DNA of 42,513 bases from Defluviitaleaceae bacterium (GCA_009781765.1 WQVC01000012.1:1-42513), one strand, 5' to 3'; counted from the stretch's first letter, positions 31,906-40,262 are shown. The notes: generated by a model from the sequence alone, not told the origin. Translations and numbers: made by a program.

Positions 31906-32901
31906 ATGACTCCCTTTTTACATGTCGCGAAAAACTGGCGCGACTACGCCCTGCTCGACGCGGGCGACGGCGAGAAACTTGAACGTTGGGGCAAAGTTAC
32001 CGTTATCCGCCCCGACCCGCAGGCGTTTTGGCCGCGCTCGCATAAATGGCAAACGCCCGACATGCATTACCACCGAAGTAAATCCGGCGGCGGCTCGTGG
32101 GAAATTTTATCGAAAAACATCCCCGATACATGGACTATCGCCTACGAAAACTTAAAATTTCGCATTCGCCCCACAGGCTTCAAGCATATGGGGCTTTTTC
32201 CTGAGCAAGCGGTAAACTGGACATGGATGCGCGATTTGCTGTTAAAAACTCAGGGGGATTCGCCCCTCGCCGACAGGCACACCCCATCCCCGGAAATCGT
32301 GCGAAGCACGATTTCCAAAAAAAGTTTTTTTGAAGAGGGCTTGGGAGAAACTTTTTTTTCAAAAAAAGTTTCTCCCAAGGTTTTAAACCTCTTCGCATAC
32401 ACCGGCGGCGCAACCGTCGCGTGCTTGGCGGCGGGGGCGCAAGTTACGCACGTTGACGCGGCGAAGGGCATGAATAATCAGGCGCGAGAAAATGTTCAAC
32501 TTAACCGGCTTGAAGGCGCGAAAATTTTAACCGACGACGTGCTGAAATTTGTGCGGCGCGAGGCGCGGCGCGGAAATAAATATGACGGAATTATCATGGA
32601 CCCGCCGGTTTTCGGGCGCGGCCCCGGCGGAGAAATGTGGCGGTTGGAAGAGGGGCTTTTCGGGCTGGTTGAAGAATGCGCAAAATTGCTTTCGGCAGAA
32701 GCGATTTTTTTTCTGATTAACGCATACACGGCAGGATTTTCGCCGGCGGCGTACGGGAACGTGCTGAAAAAAGCACTAAAAAACCGACCCGGCGACGTTA
32801 GTGTCGGCGAGGTCGGCCTTGAAGCGCAAAGCGGAGTGCTGCTGCCTTGCGGGATGTTTAGTCGTTGGACATCCAGTCGTCTGCAATTTCAAGCAAAGTA
32901 A
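31906..32901 (+). CDS. Class I SAM methyltransferase (RlmI/RlmK-like) with hairpin insert
   Basis: The product has 331 residues from ATG 31906 with AGAAAGGA upstream. FRIRPTGFKHMGLFPEQAVN leads to NWTWMRDLL, then in relatives directly to VLNLFAYTGGATVACLAAGA (SAM motif I). Here about 43 residues (115-157) intervene, encoded by three hairpins. Further motifs HVDAAKGMNNQARENV, DGIIMDPPVFGRG (DPP catalytic-type motif) and a C-terminal Rossmann end are intact. Relatives methylate 23S rRNA cytosine or other bases. The insert falls at the start of the catalytic domain, in a likely loop. Confidence 0.88.
   Translation: MTPFLHVAKNWRDYALLDAGDGEKLERWGKVTVIRPDPQAFWPRSHKWQTPDMHYHRSKSGGGSWEILSKNIPDTWTIAYENLKFRIRPTGFKHMGLFPEQAVNWTWMRDLLLKTQGDSPLADRHTPSPEIVRSTISKKSFFEEGLGETFFSKKVSPKVLNLFAYTGGATVACLAAGAQVTHVDAAKGMNNQARENVQLNRLEGAKILTDDVLKFVRREARRGNKYDGIIMDPPVFGRGPGGEMWRLEEGLFGLVEECAKLLSAEAIFFLINAYTAGFSPAAYGNVLKKALKNRPGDVSVGEVGLEAQSGVLLPCGMFSRWTSSRLQFQAK
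32252..32379. repeat. Hairpin modules C, A, B inside the methyltransferase gene
   Basis: C: AGGGG/CCCCT at 32252-32267. A: 11-bp perfect arms GGAAATCGTGC and complement (32292-32302, 32306-32316). B: 19-bp perfect arms at 32340-32358 and 32361-32379 with a 2-base loop. The order C-A-B and motif types match the intergenic composites. All are read in frame. Confidence 0.9.
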
Positions 32902-33157
32902 GCGGAGGAACGGTTCCCTCCGCAAAGGCTTGCGCAATTGCGAAAATTTCGTCGCGGCATTCGGTAATGCCGCCGGTTTCCTCGGCCTCTTCAATTTCCG
33001 TTTCCGAGTCGCGCCGTTTTTCAACCCGAAGCCCGTAATACTCCTCGCCGTCGTCTTTGGTAAATGTTTGCACGAAATAACTTAAAATCCATGCCTCCCC
33101 CGTGTCTGCCGACATACTTTTTTCCGCGATTTTTTGCATCGTCGCAGTTGTCACCAT
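32858..33157 (-). CDS. DUF6514-like small hypothetical protein
   Basis: This 99-residue acidic protein has AAGGAG 12 bases and GGGAG 3 bases before ATG 33157. ILSYFVQTFTKDDGEEYYGLRVEKRRD is a strand-rich segment with the YGI/L-x-V-E pattern of clostridial DUF6514 proteins; the rest is helical (CRDEIFAIAQAFAEGTVPPLTLLEIADDW). Function unknown. Its 3' end overlaps the methyltransferase gene by 44 bases on the opposite strand. Confidence 0.65.
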   Translation of the reverse strand: MVTTATMQKIAEKSMSADTGEAWILSYFVQTFTKDDGEEYYGLRVEKRRDSETEIEEAEETGGITECRDEIFAIAQAFAEGTVPPLTLLEIADDWMSND

Positions 33158-33336
33158 TTCTCCCTGTCTCCTTTTCCTCGCCCTCGCATATGTAGAGCAA
33201 TTTTAATTGCTGCATAGGACAAGGATACACCATGGTCAGGGAGATGAACATCCACAATTTGTATATTTTTGCCGGAAATTCCTAATTTTTTTGTGTCGAA
33301 ATTTAATTCGATTCGAACCTTCGTTCCGAGAAAGCC
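33158..33336 (-). other. Gap after recN with a start-less open frame
   Basis: Directly after the recN stop, its frame stays open for about 53 codons to a TGA that overlaps the next ATG (ATGGTGA, 33157-33151). It reads like protein (NIQIVDVHLPDHGVSL, YAAIKIALHMRG) but has no ATG; a GTG at about 33257 has no ribosome site. It could be a decayed gene tail or a leader. The 28-bp repeat lies inside it. Confidence 0.35.
33247..33274. repeat. 28-bp exact repeat, copy 2
   Basis: Identical to 12191-12218 over 28 bases, same orientation. Here it lies 60-90 bases downstream of the recN stop. Confidence 0.9.
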
Positions 33337-35043
33337 CTATATTTCCGAGCTTAATGCGCGTCGTTTCAATTCGTCCGCTTGAGTCTTCATTTCTGTTACA
33401 GCTTGAAGCGTTGCGTCGGTTATGCTCGCGCCGCCGGTAAGCCGCGCAAGCTCGTTAATTGTGCCGTCGGTTTGCAGGGGCGTTACGCTTGTGATTGTGC
33501 GGCCGTCATGCTCCGCTTTTTTAATCAGAAAATGCGTGTCGGCCATCGCGGCAATTTGCGGCAGATGCGTTATACATAAAATTTGCCGCGTGCGCGAAAC
33601 CGCCGCGAGTTTTTCCGCAACCTGTTGCGCGGTTCGGCCGGAAACTCCGGTGTCAACCTCGTCGAAAATAACCGTGGGAACGCGGTTTGTCATAATCGTT
33701 TTGATTGACAGCATGATGCGCGACATTTCGCCGCCGGACGCGATTTTGCGCAGAGGCTTGGCGGGTTCGCCGGGGTTGGGCGAAATCATAAACTCGGTGT
33801 CGATGTTGCCGTCGGGGGTGAACGACGTTTTTTGCGTGAGCCGAATAAAAAATTCCGTGTGTTGCATACCGAGTTCGCGCAAAATCTCCGTGATTTCGGC
33901 AGAAATTTTCTCCGCGCGAGATGTGCGAATTTCGTTCATGCGGGCGCAAACGGCGGATATTTCGGCGGAAATTTCCTTGCGCCGTGCGCGAATTTGCCGC
34001 GCTTCGACCTCAACGTTTTCCACACTTTCAAGTTTTTTTACCAAATCGTCGCGTTTTTCCAAAAGTGCTTCAACCGTGCCGCCGTATTTTTTCCGCAGGC
34101 GATAAATCGTGTCGAGCCGCGCTTCCATAGCATCGAGTTCGTGCGGGCTTGTGCCGAGTTCGTCGGAATAATCGCGAAAATCTCGCGAAATTTCGCCGAT
34201 TTGCGCACCGACATCAACCAACCCCGCATGAAGATGCTCCTTCGTGGGGTCGATTTCGGCGATTTCGGCGGCACACGCGATTGCCTTTGCGAGTTGGTCG
34301 GCGGCGGAAGTTGACGGCCGCCCCTCATAAAACCCGGCATAAAGCAGGGCAACAATGTCGCCGGTATTTTTGTGCAACCGCTCCAACGCCGCCAAACGGT
34401 CGCGCTTCAGCGTGAGTTCTTCCTCTTCGCCGGGCTTCAGCGCGGCGGCGTCGATTTCGTTGTGCTGAAATTTCCAAATTTCGATTTGCTCGGGGCTTGC
34501 GCCCGCCTCAACTTTTTTCAGCTCGCGGCTCGCCTCTTTGTACGCAGACAGCAGCTCCGCAAGGGACACTTTGAGTTCCTCCAACCACGGCCCGCAGAAA
34601 GAATCCAGCATTTCAAGCTGCTTTACGGGGTCGAGCAGACTTTGATGCTCGTGCTGCCCGTGAAGCTCCACCAAAAATTCCGCCGCGCTTTTCAAAACGG
34701 CGACAGTAACCACGCGACCGTTTATGCGACAGGTTGACTTGCCGGTGTCGGCCTGAATCGTGCGCGAAAGCATGAGTTGCCCGTCGGTTTCGATGCCGAC
34801 GGCGTTCAATCCCTCAATTATGTATGACGCCGACGTTTCGATTACGCCTTCGACGCTTGCAAAGTCCGCGCCGGCGCGAATCAAATCACGCGATGTGCGT
34901 TCGCCGAGCAAAAAATTTATGGAGTCAACGACGATAGATTTTCCCGCGCCGGTTTCGCCGCTCAGAACGTTCAGGCCGGGCGCGAAAGCGACCTCAACCT
35001 CGTCAATCAGCGCGATATTTTTAATACGCAAATTTGTAATCAT
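33337..35043 (-). CDS. recN: DNA repair protein RecN
   Basis: The product has 568 residues, the normal length. ATG 35043 with GGAGGG 8 bases upstream is chosen over an earlier ATG that would read through a repeat. SMC-like ATPase: Walker A LSGETGAGKSIVVDS (about 28-42), the Q/signature region ELHGQHEH (about 125), long coiled coils in the middle, signature IASGGEMSRIMLSIK (about 430) and Walker B VIFDEVDTGVSG (about 455). RecN acts early in double-strand break repair. It follows argR, but here the two are separated by a composite repeat. Confidence 0.95.
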   Translation of the reverse strand: MITNLRIKNIALIDEVEVAFAPGLNVLSGETGAGKSIVVDSINFLLGERTSRDLIRAGADFASVEGVIETSASYIIEGLNAVGIETDGQLMLSRTIQADTGKSTCRINGRVVTVAVLKSAAEFLVELHGQHEHQSLLDPVKQLEMLDSFCGPWLEELKVSLAELLSAYKEASRELKKVEAGASPEQIEIWKFQHNEIDAAALKPGEEEELTLKRDRLAALERLHKNTGDIVALLYAGFYEGRPSTSAADQLAKAIACAAEIAEIDPTKEHLHAGLVDVGAQIGEISRDFRDYSDELGTSPHELDAMEARLDTIYRLRKKYGGTVEALLEKRDDLVKKLESVENVEVEARQIRARRKEISAEISAVCARMNEIRTSRAEKISAEITEILRELGMQHTEFFIRLTQKTSFTPDGNIDTEFMISPNPGEPAKPLRKIASGGEMSRIMLSIKTIMTNRVPTVIFDEVDTGVSGRTAQQVAEKLAAVSRTRQILCITHLPQIAAMADTHFLIKKAEHDGRTITSVTPLQTDGTINELARLTGGASITDATLQAVTEMKTQADELKRRALSSEI

Positions 35044-35083
35044 CTCTTCGCCCTCCGTCTCAACATTTTTCACCGAAAAGACC

Positions 35084-35259
35084 TTGGGGACTCCGTCCCC
35101 AAACCCCTGCAAGGGGACAATGTCCCCTTGACCCCATCATAAAATCGCGCGGCGCGCGATTTTAATTAAGTTTTGATGAAACTTTTTCAAAAGTTTCCGG
35201 GGTGCGGGGCAGAGCCCCGCGAACTTAATTCAAAGTAAGTGCATGTGGGGCGAAGCCCC
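35084..35259. repeat. Modular hairpin composite between argR and recN
   Basis: C 35084-35102 (TTGGGGAC/GTCCCCAA), C2 35110-35130 (CAAGGGGACA/TGTCCCCTTG), A 35141-35163 (AAAATCGCGC/GCGCGATTTT), B 35178-35197 (GAAACTTTT/AAAAGTTTC), C3 35204-35220 and C4 35247-35259. The B-C3 part is the reverse complement of 14988-15040 almost base for base. It lies inside what should be a co-oriented operon. Confidence 0.85.
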
Positions 35260-35266
35260 TGAGGTT

Positions 35267-35683
35267 TTAATTTAATCTTTCGACAATATCGGCAGCTGCC
35301 TTTTCGCTTCGCACAACGCAAATAATCGTGTCGTCGCCGGCAACCGTACCTAAAATTTCGTCAAATTTCATGGAATCGAGCGCGGCGGCAACAGCCATCG
35401 CCATGCCCGCCAGAGTTTTGATTACCAACATGTTGCCCGCAAAATCCGCGCCGACAAACCCCTCGCGAAACACTCGCGCAAGGGGGCTTACTTCCGACCC
35501 TTCCGGCGCGAAATATTTTTTTCCCGCCGGCTTAACAAGACCAAGCTCGCGAATATCGCGGCTTACGGTTGCCTGCGTGGAGGAAAACCCGGATTTGGCG
35601 AGTTCTGCGGTAAGTTCTTCTTGGGTGAAAATATTTTTTGCGCGAACAAGCTCCAAAATTGCGCGTTGGCGCGATTGCTTCAT
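35267..35683 (-). CDS. argR: Arginine repressor
   Basis: The product has 138 residues; CCGGAGG lies 9 bases before ATG 35683. The N-terminal winged helix has SSTQATVSRDIRELGLVK (about 33-50), and the C-terminal hexamerisation and arginine-binding domain has GTVAGDDTIICVV (about 112-124) with the GDDT arginine contact. It represses arginine synthesis and activates catabolism with arginine as co-repressor. Placement between nadK and recN is the conserved Bacillota order. Confidence 0.95.
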   Translation of the reverse strand: MKQSRQRAILELVRAKNIFTQEELTAELAKSGFSSTQATVSRDIRELGLVKPAGKKYFAPEGSEVSPLARVFREGFVGADFAGNMLVIKTLAGMAMAVAAALDSMKFDEILGTVAGDDTIICVVRSEKAAADIVERLN

Positions 35684-35701
35684 ATAAAGCGACCTCCGGT
35701 G

Positions 35702-36517
35702 CTACACCAGCTTTTTTTTCTCCAACGTTTTATAGAAATTCACAGTGGTTGTTCGAATAATCGTGGCGTGATAGCCGGATTTTTTAATCAGCACGCTTTC
35801 GCCGGCAGGAATCGCGCCGCGAGTATCGCCGTCAACGATGACTTGAGTTGACTGCTTTGCAACCACGCGAACCGTGTCGGTGGCATCTGTGACCCACGGG
35901 CGCGCACTCAAACCGTGCGGGCAAACGGGTGTAATAACCATCATTTGTCCGCCGGGCATAAGAATCGGGCCGCCGGCAGCAAGATTATACGCGGTTGAGC
36001 CGGTGGGCGTGGCAACCAAAATGCCGTCGGCGCGGATTCGTGTCATGCGCTGCTCGTTGATATAAATGGTGAACTCGGTTAATTTGCCCGAAACGCCGAG
36101 GTAAACCTCGTTGAGCGCGATACGTTCCCGCAGGGGCACGATTTTTTCCGCCCCAAACTCCGCCTCAAGCATGAGGCGTTTTTCGGTAACGAAGTTTCCG
36201 TCCAAAACTTTTTCGATTGCGCCGATGCCGTTTGCGCGGTCAACGTCGGTTAAAAAGCCCAAATTGCCCAAATTTATGCCGAGCAAGGGAATTTTGCAAA
36301 ACGCGGCAGAATGGGCAACGCGAAGCATTGTGCCGTCGCCGCCCAAAACAACGCAAAATCGAGCGCGACGCGCACCCAAACACACGCCTCCGGTGTCTGC
36401 GAGCGGCAAAACATCAACACCAAGACCCCTGCCGCGTAAAAAATTTTCGACATCTTTTACATATTCAAAGCAGGGGTCTTTGGTTTCGTTCGCGACAATG
36501 CGAATGAGGTCGTTCAT
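35702..36517 (-). CDS. nadK: NAD kinase
   Basis: The product has 271 residues. VVLGGDGTMLRVAH (about 56-69) carries the GGDGT motif with catalytic Asp; LLGINLGNLGFLTDVD and the NAD-binding VATPTGSTAYNLAAGGPI (about 169-186) follow. It phosphorylates NAD to NADP in the cytoplasm. The ATG overlaps the stop of the upstream foldase-like gene by one base (TAATG), so the two are coupled. Confidence 0.95.
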   Translation of the reverse strand: MNDLIRIVANETKDPCFEYVKDVENFLRGRGLGVDVLPLADTGGVCLGARRARFCVVLGGDGTMLRVAHSAAFCKIPLLGINLGNLGFLTDVDRANGIGAIEKVLDGNFVTEKRLMLEAEFGAEKIVPLRERIALNEVYLGVSGKLTEFTIYINEQRMTRIRADGILVATPTGSTAYNLAAGGPILMPGGQMMVITPVCPHGLSARPWVTDATDTVRVVAKQSTQVIVDGDTRGAIPAGESVLIKKSGYHATIIRTTTVNFYKTLEKKKLV

Positions 36518-37623
36518 TATTCAAAAATTAAATCGTCGAGGTCAAATTCAAAATCGCCGAAATCAAAGTCGCCAAAATCGAAACTCGGTGATACCGTGGT
36601 CGGCATTCCGAGCGCGCGCGCATCATTTTGCGAACGGCGCAGAGCGTTACGCATGGCGCGTTCGTTGCGATTGATTGTAACATTCGCAACCCACTCTTCG
36701 ATTTTTTCGTTCAAAATTTCTGCTTTTTGCGTACGCAAATAATTTTCGCGGAAAAATTCTGCTTCTTCGTCGCGGGCGTCATAATCCATGTAAACGGTTT
36801 CGAAATAAAGCGCGAAGAACAGCCCGTTGTGTTCAAAAATATGGGAAATATCGCCCTGATTGTATTCCGTAAGGTCTTCCCATACAGACCACGCGCCGTG
36901 AGTGTTCATAAATGCCCAAAAATCGACGGCTTCGATTTCTTCGCCTTCCTCGTAGAAAACGGAAATTTCGCGAATAAGCGCGTCGAAATCCGCCAAACCA
37001 AGATTGGCGATAAGCTCCTCTTCGTACTCGGTGGCGACGTATTTTACTTCGCGGTTAATAAGAAAGTCGCTTACCCCTTCGAGATGCTCGGCAAGACGCT
37101 CTTCAAGTTCGGCGGATTGCTCCGCGTCAAGCTCGAAATCGCCGGTGTAGTATTCCAAAAGCCCTTCGTACACCAAGCCGAGCGACCAAAGTTCCGCGAT
37201 GCGTGCGTCGGAAATAAAGCGCAAGCGCGACGGATGCCATTGAAGCTGCTCGCGCAACATTGCAGCCTCCTCGAGAAGACCTTCCATGTCCTCGTCGGCC
37301 GGAGAAATGCCGCGCGCGCGACCCTGCTCAAGAATTGCTAACGTTTGCACAAGCGAATCGAAGGCGTTTTCGTGCGATTCCTCTGTCGGAACGGAGCCTT
37401 CGAGCTCTTCCATAAGGAGTACGAAGCGGAAATCGCTTTCCGCGATGCGTTCGCCGTTAAGATGCATAATCGTGCGACCGTCAATCCAACTCCAAATCCA
37501 AAAACATGCAACGGCAACAATTACCGCCGCAACTGCCAAAAGAACGCCCCTTACAGCAAGAGTTTTACCCCTTTTTGCGCGTTCGATTTCAAGATTTCGT
37601 TTTTTTCTGCTGTTTTTTTCCAT
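36517..37623 (-). CDS. Membrane-anchored SurA/PrsA-like protein lacking an isomerase domain
   Basis: The product has 368 residues. ATG 37623 with GAGGTGG 5 bases upstream is chosen. A basic N-terminus is followed by one TM (about 22-45) and an extracellular part that opens with IMHLNGERIAESDFRFVLLM, the NGxxI-x-x-x-x-F pattern of SurA/PrsA N-terminal domains, then acidic helices. No parvulin (PPIC) motif is seen. The C-terminus repeats FDFGDFDFGDFEFDLDD. It may be an extracytoplasmic chaperone. In many Clostridia tlyA occupies this spot between dxs and nadK. It overlaps the end of dxs by 35 bases. Confidence 0.65.
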   Translation of the reverse strand: MEKNSRKKRNLEIERAKRGKTLAVRGVLLAVAAVIVAVACFWIWSWIDGRTIMHLNGERIAESDFRFVLLMEELEGSVPTEESHENAFDSLVQTLAILEQGRARGISPADEDMEGLLEEAAMLREQLQWHPSRLRFISDARIAELWSLGLVYEGLLEYYTGDFELDAEQSAELEERLAEHLEGVSDFLINREVKYVATEYEEELIANLGLADFDALIREISVFYEEGEEIEAVDFWAFMNTHGAWSVWEDLTEYNQGDISHIFEHNGLFFALYFETVYMDYDARDEEAEFFRENYLRTQKAEILNEKIEEWVANVTINRNERAMRNALRRSQNDARALGMPTTVSPSFDFGDFDFGDFEFDLDDLIFE

Positions 37624-39412
37624 TTGCCACCTCTGCAATTTTTTTAAATATTTTTTCCGCGTTTAAGTTGTAACGCGCAAATAACTCGGTTCGTGTGCCT
37701 GTTTCGGGAAAAGTATCGGGAAAAGCAAATGCGTGAGTCGCGCCGATTCGCTCCCCTACCCCGCCGATTAAAGCCCCGTCTTCAATTGTAAAAACAAATT
37801 CGAATTTTGCAAGCCGCGAGAGAAGCGTTTCATCAAGCGGCTTTACGCATCGTGCGTTAAACAGCGCGGGAGAAAAATTTTTTTCCTGCAAAAGCCGAAC
37901 AACTTCCTGCGCGGTTTCCAACATTGCCCCAACCGATACAATAGCGATTTTTTCGCCGTTTTGCAAGGTGTGGGCAGATAAAACGTCGTCGTCGGGAATT
38001 TCCGAAACTTCGGGCGCGACCGCTTTGGGATAGCGAATTGCAACCGGCCCGTTATGAGAAAGCGCGAATTCCAACATTTTTTTAAGTTCCGCGCCGTTTG
38101 CGGGCGCGAGAATCGTAATGCCGGGGATGTGCGCCAAAAATGCCATATCGTAAAGCCCCTGATGGGTTTCGCCGTCGCCGCAAACCGCGCCGGCGCGGTC
38201 GATTGCAAAAACTACGGGCAAACCTTGGATTGCCGCGTCGTGAATAACCTGGTCATACGCTCGCTGCAAAAATGACGAATACACCGCAACAACAGGTTTC
38301 ATTCCGCCTTTTGCAAGCCCCGCCGCAAATGTTACCGCGTGACTTTCCGCGATGCCGACGTCGAAAAATCGGCGCGGAAAACGTTCTTTAAATTGCGAAA
38401 GCCCGGTTCCGTCGGGCATTGCCGCCGTGATTGCCACAATTTTTTCGTCGCGTACGGCGCAACGGCACAAGTGACGCGAAAAAATTTCTGTGTAAGTAGG
38501 TTGTTGCGGATTCGGCTCGGGTTCGCCGGTTTCGACATTGAATCTTCCGACGCCGTGATAATTTCGCGGCGATTTTTCCGCGATATTGTAGCCCTTGCCT
38601 TTGGTTGTTAAAACGTGCAGAAGCACGGGGCCTCTGATTCGCCGCACACGTTTGAGCGCGCTGAGAAGCGCGGGAAAATCATGCCCGTCAATCGGGCCGA
38701 CGTATTTGAATCCCATTTCTTCAAATATAACGCCGGGCAAAACCGCGTATTTGATTAGCCCTTTTGCGGATTTGATGCCGCGTGTGATGCGTTCGCCGAA
38801 AACGGAGAGTTTGTCCATTTTCGTAAGAAAATCCTGCTTCGCGCCGAGATAAATCGGTGCTGTACGCAGATGATTCAAATGTCGCGCAACCGCGCCGACA
38901 TTTTTGCTTATGGACATCTGGTTATCGTTCAGAACGACGAGCAAATCCGTGTTTGCGCGACCGGCGTTGTTCAGCCCTTCATATGAAAGCCCGCCGGTAA
39001 GCGAGCCGTCGCCGACTACTGCAACGACTTTTGATTTTTCCTCGTTAAAATCCCGCGCGACGGCAAGCCCGAGCGCGGCAGAAATCGCCGTTGAGCTGTG
39101 GCCGGTACCGAAGGCGTCGTGTTCGCTTTCGCAGGGCTTGGGAAAGCCGCTCAAACCGTCCAGTTTGCGCAGCTCGGAAAATCGACCCTTTCGCCCGGTC
39201 AAAATTTTATGTACATATGCTTGATGCCCAACGTCCCAAACGATTTTGTCGCGCGGCGTTGTAAAAACCGTGTGCAGGGCGAGAGTGAGTTCAACCACGC
39301 CCAAATTAGACGCCAAATGCCCGCCGGTATCCGAGATGGTTTTTATTAAAAATTCGCGAATTTCGGCAGCAAGTTGCGCAAGCGCGTCCGCGTTTAAGCG
39401 TTTCAGTTTCAT
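37589..39412 (-). CDS. dxs: 1-deoxy-D-xylulose-5-phosphate synthase
   Basis: The product has 607 residues. It joins pyruvate and glyceraldehyde 3-phosphate, with thiamine diphosphate, in the first step of the MEP isoprenoid pathway. Motifs: HLASNLGVVELTLALH (about 33), VWDVGHQAYVHKILTGR (about 58), the ThDP loop VVGDGSLTGGLSYEGLNNAG (about 131) and NDNQMSIS, the catalytic-site DVGIAESHAVTFAAGLA and AVYSSFLQRAYDQV. The length is slightly short but all domains are present. It sits between the divergent-PAP2 gene and the foldase-like gene; ispA, often near, is absent. Confidence 0.95.
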   Translation of the reverse strand: MKLKRLNADALAQLAAEIREFLIKTISDTGGHLASNLGVVELTLALHTVFTTPRDKIVWDVGHQAYVHKILTGRKGRFSELRKLDGLSGFPKPCESEHDAFGTGHSSTAISAALGLAVARDFNEEKSKVVAVVGDGSLTGGLSYEGLNNAGRANTDLLVVLNDNQMSISKNVGAVARHLNHLRTAPIYLGAKQDFLTKMDKLSVFGERITRGIKSAKGLIKYAVLPGVIFEEMGFKYVGPIDGHDFPALLSALKRVRRIRGPVLLHVLTTKGKGYNIAEKSPRNYHGVGRFNVETGEPEPNPQQPTYTEIFSRHLCRCAVRDEKIVAITAAMPDGTGLSQFKERFPRRFFDVGIAESHAVTFAAGLAKGGMKPVVAVYSSFLQRAYDQVIHDAAIQGLPVVFAIDRAGAVCGDGETHQGLYDMAFLAHIPGITILAPANGAELKKMLEFALSHNGPVAIRYPKAVAPEVSEIPDDDVLSAHTLQNGEKIAIVSVGAMLETAQEVVRLLQEKNFSPALFNARCVKPLDETLLSRLAKFEFVFTIEDGALIGGVGERIGATHAFAFPDTFPETGTRTELFARYNLNAEKIFKKIAEVANGKKQQKKTKS

Positions 39413-39579
39413 TTCGGAACTCCTTCAAGGCGTGTTGCCGCTAACCGACAACGCCCGAATTTTGAGGCGAATTTTCGCCAATTGAGGAAGTTGTGACGCG
39501 GCTTGCCGGCGGCAAGCGAGGAAAAACTGACGAAAAGTGGCGGAAACTTCGACCAAAAGGCGGACGTTGGCGGTTGCGG

Positions 39580-40050
39580 CTACACGCCCGCAAAAGGAAA
39601 AAAATGAATTGCTGCAACCGACACAATTATACCTAAAATCGCGCCGCCGAGAACCTCAAGCGGCTGATGCCCGAGCATTTCCTTTAATTTATGATTCGGT
39701 TGAATGCCGTGTTTTTGCAATTTTGCGTACAAAAAATTTATTGCTTCGGCGTGTAAGCCTGCGGCACGCCGAACCCCGGCGGCGTCATGCATAACAACCA
39801 TTGCAAGTGCCGCGCTTACGGCAAAAATCGGCGTACCGAAGCCTTCGTAAAACCCGATACTGAGCATCAGCGCAACAACAAACGCACTGTGCGAACTGGG
39901 CATTCCGCCGGTGCTTGTAAGCATGGTAAGCGAAAATGTTTTTGTGCGCCACAAGTCGTAGGGAATTTTCAAAATTTGCGCCAAAACCAAACCGACAATC
40001 CCGGTAATGAGATGTCGGTTTGCCGCGAGCTCTGCAAATCCGTCCGGCAT
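39580..40050 (-). CDS. Divergent PAP2-family membrane protein (YuiD-like)
   Basis: The product has 156 residues with four to five membrane segments. LTSTGGMPSSHSAFVVAL (about 44-62) and VMHDAAGVRRAAGLHAEAIN (about 86-104) are the signatures of the DUF212/divergent PAP2 family, where the SSHS and D-x-x-G-x-R motifs resemble acid phosphatase active sites. The substrate is unknown; a lipid phosphate is likely. Its start overlaps the xseB stop. The gap to dxs (39413-39579) has a GCTTGCC/GGCAAGC hairpin (39508-39524) and a GGCGAA/TTCGCC palindrome (39472-39485) but no gene. Confidence 0.88.
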   Translation of the reverse strand: MPDGFAELAANRHLITGIVGLVLAQILKIPYDLWRTKTFSLTMLTSTGGMPSSHSAFVVALMLSIGFYEGFGTPIFAVSAALAMVVMHDAAGVRRAAGLHAEAINFLYAKLQKHGIQPNHKLKEMLGHQPLEVLGGAILGIIVSVAAIHFFPFAGV

Positions 40051-40262
40051 TACGAAAAAACCTGCGATTCAAGTATCAATTCATCCGCTTCCTTTTTAAG
40101 CAGCAAAATTTCGTTTTCATATCCGCGCAAATTTTCGCCGCATTCTCCGGCGATTTTCACACCGTCTTTATACAGCGAAATCGCCTCTTCAAGAGGCGTT
40201 TGTGCGTTTTCAACGCGCTCGATAATTTCTTCGAGGCGATTTAATTTTTCTTCGAATGTCAT
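40050..40262 (-). CDS. xseB: Exodeoxyribonuclease VII small subunit
   Basis: The product has 70 residues, the usual size. TFEEKLNRLEEIIERVEN, then LEEAISLYKDGVKIAGECGE is the family signature (helix-turn-helix dimer that binds XseA). With XseA it degrades single-stranded DNA to oligonucleotides. It starts 57 bases after the xseA stop and overlaps the next gene. Confidence 0.93.
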   Translation of the reverse strand: MTFEEKLNRLEEIIERVENAQTPLEEAISLYKDGVKIAGECGENLRGYENEILLLKKEADELILESQVFS

